From assembly GCA_002454505.1 (NCBI GenBank), contig DKJA01000036.1:1-9183 (forward strand): a DNA stretch of 9,183 bases, read 5' to 3'. Position numbers and translations under genes: made by a program. Shown one piece after another: positions 5,570 to 9,183 of this stretch. The stretch is from Oxalobacteraceae bacterium UBA6704 (lineage in GTDB: Bacteria > Pseudomonadota > Gammaproteobacteria > Burkholderiales > Burkholderiaceae_D). Within the stretch, counting starts at the first letter, position 1; each line of letters opens with the position of its first letter. The notes under the pieces were generated by a model. That model was not told the DNA's origin. It did no database searches and was given only the letters and a program-made list of their open reading frames with translations.

Positions 5570-7030
5570 TCAGGAGGAACAGCTCACTTCCAGGTGGGCG
5601 GCCCAGTCGGGCGGCAGCGCGGCATAGCTTTCATGTTCCGGCTGCTCGTCGAACGGGCGCTCCAGCACGGCCAGCAGGCGGTTCACTTCCGTGAAATCCT
5701 TCTGCTGCGCCTTGTCGATCGCCACCTGGGCCAGGTAATTGCGCAATACATATTTCGGGTTGACGCGATTCATCGCAAGCTGCCGCTCGGCATCCACGCT
5801 GCCTTCCTGCCGCAGCCGCGTCCGGTATTTCTCGGCCCAGCCATCGAAGGCAGGACGGTCGATGAACAGGTCGCGCAGCGGTTCGTCGCCCTGCGCGGAG
5901 TCCACCCGCAAGGCGCCCAGCCGGCGGAAGAACTGCGTGAAGTCGGCGTGGTTTGCCTGCAGCACGGCAAACAGGTTGTCGAGCAGCGTACGGTCTTCTT
6001 CGCGGAACTCCTTCAGGCCCAGCTTGGCATGCAGCAGTTCGTTTGCCTTGTCGGCGAAAGCCGGCTGGTACACATCGAGTGCTTCCTGTGCTTCCTCGAC
6101 CGTGCCGATCAGCGGCATCAGCGCCTGCGCCAGCGCATAGCAGTTCCAGTGGCCGATCTGCGGCTGCATTGCATAAGCATAGCGGCCGTTCTGGTCCGTG
6201 TGGTTGCAGATGTGCTGGGCATCGAAGGCTTCCATGAAGCCGAACGGGCCATAGTCGAGCGTCTGGCCGAGGATCGACATATTGTCGGTGTTCATCACGC
6301 CATGCATGAAGCCGACGGCCTGCCAGTGCGCGATCATGTGCGCGGTGCGGCGCGTGACTTCTTCCACGAAGGCGGCATACGGGTTTTCTTCGTTGCGCAC
6401 CTGCGGATAGAACCGGTCGATGACGTAATCGGCCAGCGTGCGCAGCCGCGCTTCGTCGTTGCGGTAGAACCAGTGCTCGAACGAGCCGAAGCGCACGAAC
6501 GTCGGCGCCATGCGGATGACGACGGCGGCCGTCTCGATGGTTTCGCGGACGATGCCCTGGTCGGAGCCGACGACGGACAATGCCCGCGTGGTGGGAATGC
6601 CGAGGCCGTGCATCGCTTCCGAACAGAGGAATTCGCGGATCGACGAGCGCAGCACGGCGCGGCCGTCGCCCATGCGGGAGTACGGCGTCAGGCCGGCGCC
6701 TTTCCATTGCAGTTCGACGGGACCGTCCGGCGTGGCCACGTCGCCCAGCAGCATGGCGCGGCCGTCGCCCAGCTGGCCGGCCCAGACGCCGAACTGGTGG
6801 CCGGAATACACGGCGGCCAGCGGCTGCGCGCCGTCCGGCACGCGGTTGCCGATCAGGACGTCGAGCGCATCTGCGTCGAACTCCGCCGGGTCGAGCCCGA
6901 TCGAACGTGCCGCACTGGCGCTTGCCGCCACCAGATAAGGCGCCGGCAGCGGTGTCGGCATCAGCCGCGTATAAAACTCGGGCGGCAGGCCGGCGAACGA
7001 ATGGTCCAGGGGGAGGTGGAAGGCAGCGAT
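5570..7030 (-). CDS. selO: Protein adenylyltransferase SelO (YdiU/UPF0061), with an unusual start
   Basis: A pseudokinase-fold enzyme that transfers AMP from ATP to protein hydroxyls. Numbered from the first ATG (6961, giving 463 residues), it has SGHQFGVWAGQLGDGRA at 53-69, Lys87 in QWKG, Glu110 in SSIREF, Arg150 in VIRMAP, NTDNMS with Asp226/Asn227, and Asp236 in DYGPFGF. The spacing of these residues equals that of the Pseudomonas syringae active site as I remember it (K113, E136, R176, D252, N253, D262), so the enzyme should be active. It ends in Cys-Ser-Ser, the place of selenocysteine in the human protein. The conserved N-terminus (FAGLPPEFYTRL) lies upstream of the ATG, in the same frame. 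It is open to an ATC at 7030-7028, 6 nt behind AGGA (7040-7037). No ATG, GTG or TTG exists between the upstream stop and 6961, so I extend the coding region to 7030. The cautious alternative is 5570-6961. It heads the six-gene minus-strand cluster. Confidence 0.9.
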   Translation of the reverse strand: MAAFHLPLDHSFAGLPPEFYTRLMPTPLPAPYLVAASASAARSIGLDPAEFDADALDVLIGNRVPDGAQPLAAVYSGHQFGVWAGQLGDGRAMLLGDVATPDGPVELQWKGAGLTPYSRMGDGRAVLRSSIREFLCSEAMHGLGIPTTRALSVVGSDQGIVRETIETAAVVIRMAPTFVRFGSFEHWFYRNDEARLRTLADYVIDRFYPQVRNEENPYAAFVEEVTRRTAHMIAHWQAVGFMHGVMNTDNMSILGQTLDYGPFGFMEAFDAQHICNHTDQNGRYAYAMQPQIGHWNCYALAQALMPLIGTVEEAQEALDVYQPAFADKANELLHAKLGLKEFREEDRTLLDNLFAVLQANHADFTQFFRRLGALRVDSAQGDEPLRDLFIDRPAFDGWAEKYRTRLRQEGSVDAERQLAMNRVNPKYVLRNYLAQVAIDKAQQKDFTEVNRLLAVLERPFDEQPEHESYAALPPDWAAHLEVSCSS

Positions 7031-7066
7031 GGTGGTTCCTAGCGAATCTGAAAGTAATCAGCGCGG

Positions 7067-7072
7067 ATTCTA
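7067..7072 (-). promoter_or_regulatory. Putative -10 element of the selO promoter
   Basis: On the minus strand TAGAAT (5 of 6 consensus) sits in the context GGTAGAATCC, which is common in Burkholderiales promoters. Transcription would begin near 7060 and give a leader of about 30 nt before the AGGA site and the ATC at 7030. No convincing -35 was found 16-18 nt upstream. It would drive selO and probably msrB, yciB and the bolA-family gene. Confidence 0.35.
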
Positions 7073-7151
7073 CCGCAGCCGGCGAAATCGCAGCGGACGC
7101 CGCCATGCGCGCCGGCGAAAATAGCACGGTCGAACTTTTCATGGGTGCGGA

Positions 7152-7160
7152 TGGTATAGT
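7152..7160 (+). promoter_or_regulatory. Putative extended -10 promoter of the fadB-type gene
   Basis: TG-G-TATAGT (TG at 7152-7153, hexamer 7155-7160, 5 of 6 consensus) is an extended -10 element, which can work without a good -35. Initiation near 7167 would give a 33-34 nt leader. Downstream, ATACAA occurs twice exactly 10 bp apart (7173-7178 and 7183-7188), one helical turn, which could be a repressor half-site pair over the start of transcription. A ribosome binding site AAGGA (7188-7192) lies 8 nt before the ATG. Confidence 0.45.
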
Positions 7161-7200
7161 GGCCCGATTCCCATACAACACTATACAAAGGAAACGAGAC

Positions 7201-9183
7201 ATGAGCGCGGATTACGCAGTCCACGGCCAGGTGGCCGTCATCACCCTGAACAACCCGCCCGTCAACGGCCTCGGCCTGGCCACCCGCACGGCGGCCGTGG
7301 ACGGACTGCGCCGCGCGCAGGACGATGCCAACGTCAAGGCCATCGTCATCACGGGCGCCGGCAAGGCGTTTTCGGGCGGGGCGGACATCCGCGAATTCAA
7401 CTCGCCGAAAGCGCTGACGGAGCCGACGTTGCACACGCTGATCCGCACTGCCGAGGAGTCCGTCAAACCGGTGGTGGCGGCCATCCACAGCGTGGCGATG
7501 GGCGGCGGGCTGGAACTGGCGCTGGGCTGCCATTACCGCGTGGCGCTGCCGGGCGCGCAGATCGCGCTGCCGGAAGTGAAGCTGGGCCTGCTGCCCGGCG
7601 CGGGCGGCACGCAGCGGCTGCCCCGTGTGCTGGGCCTGGAAGCGGCATTGAACATGATCGTCACGGGCACGCCGGTGCTGTCGGAAAAACTGCCGGCACT
7701 GTTCGATGAGGTATTCAGTGTTGGTACAGAGCTCGTTCCGGCTGCGGTGGCCTTCGCCGGGGAGATTGCCGATGCGCGGCCGCTGCCGAAAGTGCGCGAC
7801 CGCCAGGTCGATCATCCGGATGCTGCCGCCTTCCTCGAACGCACACGCACGGCGGTGACTGCCGCAGCCGGACCGTTCCCGGCACCCGTCGAGTGCCTTG
7901 CAACGGTGGCGGCCTCCGTCACAAAGCCGTTCGAGGACGGCCTGAAGTTCGAGCGCGAGCGCTTCATGCACTTGATGAACACGCCTGAATCGAAAGCGCT
8001 GCGCCATGCGTTCTTTGCCGAGCGCGAAGCGGGCAAGATCCCCGACGTGCCGGCCGACACGCCGAAGCGCACCATTGCCAGTGCGGCCGTGATCGGCGCC
8101 GGCACGATGGGCGCCGGCATCGCGATGACGTTTGCCAATGCCGGGATTCCCGTCACGCTGCTGGAAACGCAGCAGGCTGCGCTGGACAGGGGCCTGGCCA
8201 CGATCCGCCGCAATTATGAGAATACCGTCAGCAAGGGTCGGCTGACGGCCGACCAGTTCGACAAACGGATGGCGCTGATCGTCGGCACGCTCGATTACGC
8301 GGCGATTTCCGAGGCGGACATCGTCGTGGAAGCCGTGTTCGAAGAGCTCGGCGTGAAGGAAGCTGTGTTCCGCAAGCTGGACAGCGTGATGAAGCCGGGC
8401 GCGATCCTGGCGACGAACACGTCCACGCTGGATGTCGACCGCATCGCCGCGTTTACCGGCCGGCCGCAGGACGTCATCGGCACCCACTTCTTCAGTCCGG
8501 CCAATGTGATGAAGCTGCTGGAGATCGTCCGCGGCAAGGCCACCGGCAAGGATGTGCTGGCGACGACGCTCGCGCTGGCGAAGAAGTTGAAAAAGACCGG
8601 TGTCGTGGCCGGTGTCTGCGACGGCTTCATCGGCAACCGGATGATCGAGCAGTACATCCGGCAGGCTGGCTTCCTGCTCGACGAAGGCTGCCTGCCGGAG
8701 CAGGTCGATGGCGCCATCGAACGGTTCGGCTTCGCGATGGGGCCGTTCCGGATGAGCGACCTGGCCGGCAACGATATCAGCCGGGCGATCCGGCAGCGCC
8801 GCGCGGTTGAAAAGCCGGAGTTTGCCTATTCGAAGACGGCGGACCTGCTGTGCGACCTGGGCCGCTTCGGCCAGAAGACGGGCGCCGGCTGGTACGACTA
8901 CCGGGCGGGCGAACGCAAGGCGTATCCGAACGAACAGGTGAACACCATGATCGTCGCGCATTCCGCCGACATCGGCGTGGAACGGCGCACGATCGCCGAC
9001 GAAGAGATCGTCGAGCGGCTGGTCTATGCGCTGGTCAACGAAGGGGCGCGGATCCTGGAAGAGGGCATCGCGCTGCGCGCCTCGGATATCGACATGGTGT
9101 ATCTGACGGGCTACGGCTTCCCGCTGTTCCGCGGCGGACCGATGTTTTATGCGGATACCGTTGGCCTGCCAAACGTGCTGGCC
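7201..9183 (+). CDS. Bifunctional enoyl-CoA hydratase / 3-hydroxyacyl-CoA dehydrogenase (FadB-type), 3' end outside the window
   Basis: The reading frame is open from the ATG at 7201 to the last base: 661 codons and no stop. It performs two steps of fatty-acid beta-oxidation, hydration of enoyl-CoA and NAD-dependent oxidation of 3-hydroxyacyl-CoA. Residues about 5-185 are the crotonase domain: FSGGADI at 57-63 and AMGGGLELALG at 99-109 form the oxyanion hole, and Glu105 and Glu125 (LPEVKLG) match the two catalytic glutamates. Residues about 293-470 are the NAD-binding dehydrogenase domain, with GAGTMGAGIA at 299-308, Ser408 in NTSTL, catalytic His429 in THFFSP and Glu441. The C-terminal dehydrogenase domain starts at about 472 (GFIGNR, Asn479), with its second half from about 600 cut by the window. 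The full length is probably near 700. FadB, FadJ and the monomeric peroxisomal-type enzymes cannot be separated here, so no symbol is given. It is divergent from selO. Confidence 0.95.
   Translation, partial: MSADYAVHGQVAVITLNNPPVNGLGLATRTAAVDGLRRAQDDANVKAIVITGAGKAFSGGADIREFNSPKALTEPTLHTLIRTAEESVKPVVAAIHSVAMGGGLELALGCHYRVALPGAQIALPEVKLGLLPGAGGTQRLPRVLGLEAALNMIVTGTPVLSEKLPALFDEVFSVGTELVPAAVAFAGEIADARPLPKVRDRQVDHPDAAAFLERTRTAVTAAAGPFPAPVECLATVAASVTKPFEDGLKFERERFMHLMNTPESKALRHAFFAEREAGKIPDVPADTPKRTIASAAVIGAGTMGAGIAMTFANAGIPVTLLETQQAALDRGLATIRRNYENTVSKGRLTADQFDKRMALIVGTLDYAAISEADIVVEAVFEELGVKEAVFRKLDSVMKPGAILATNTSTLDVDRIAAFTGRPQDVIGTHFFSPANVMKLLEIVRGKATGKDVLATTLALAKKLKKTGVVAGVCDGFIGNRMIEQYIRQAGFLLDEGCLPEQVDGAIERFGFAMGPFRMSDLAGNDISRAIRQRRAVEKPEFAYSKTADLLCDLGRFGQKTGAGWYDYRAGERKAYPNEQVNTMIVAHSADIGVERRTIADEEIVERLVYALVNEGARILEEGIALRASDIDMVYLTGYGFPLFRGGPMFYADTVGLPNVLA

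Noticed and set aside
4832..7042. A 736-codon plus-strand open frame
   Set aside because: It is antisense to yciB, msrB and selO, all with clear domains and active sites on the minus strand. The product is low-complexity, rich in Arg, Ala and His, as expected of the mirror frame of GC-rich genes, and shows no domain.
7039..8961. A 640-codon minus-strand open frame
   Set aside because: It lies antisense to the fadB-type gene, whose plus-strand frame carries every catalytic motif. The composition (Arg, Gln, His, Ala) is typical of a shadow frame.

Overview
The window looks like chromosomal DNA of a high-GC betaproteobacterium. The closest fit I can suggest is the Oxalobacteraceae (Massilia / Duganella / Pseudoduganella group). 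This rests on GC-rich codon use, the msrB - yciB - bolA - parvulin gene order typical of Burkholderiales, and Par27-like parvulins. No rRNA, tRNA, CRISPR array, prophage or insertion sequence is visible. I read the window as ordinary core and near-core genome with a few odd details, and I do not see a new defence, mobile or biosynthetic system.

Layout. 1-24: a rho-independent terminator of a gene outside the window. 88-1113 (+): an exported alpha/beta hydrolase of the proline iminopeptidase type. 1120-1248 (-): a 42-residue basic small protein, not recognised, convergent with the hydrolase and divergent from the next gene. 1249-1356: a divergent control region with a LysR-type dyad. 1357-2277 (+): a GcvA-like LysR regulator. 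2281-2376: three tandem imperfect repeats of about 21 bp and a GGGGAC/GTCCCC palindrome. 2377-2405: a bidirectional terminator that closes both the LysR gene and the minus-strand cluster arriving from the right.

7030-2422 (-): six genes in one direction, in the order selO, msrB, yciB, bolA-family, parvulin copy 2, parvulin copy 1. The first four are tightly packed, with gaps of 27 and 6 nt and then a 4-nt overlap. The two parvulin genes follow after gaps of about 110 nt each. The theme is redox and envelope maintenance. SelO AMPylates proteins and is linked to redox homeostasis. MsrB repairs methionine sulfoxide. YciB is an inner-membrane protein of cell-envelope synthesis. BolA-family proteins work with glutaredoxins and Fe-S clusters. 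The parvulins fold periplasmic and outer-membrane proteins.

7031-7200: a divergent promoter region. 7201-9183 (+): a FadB-type bifunctional enoyl-CoA hydratase / 3-hydroxyacyl-CoA dehydrogenase of fatty-acid beta-oxidation. It is open to the end of the window and so is partial.

The points most worth a second look are: selO, whose conserved N-terminus extends upstream of the first ATG to an ATC codon placed exactly where a start should be behind an AGGA ribosome binding site; the 42-aa gene beside the LysR regulator; the tandem repeats after lysR; and the tandem pair of parvulins, about 70% identical over the mature protein.
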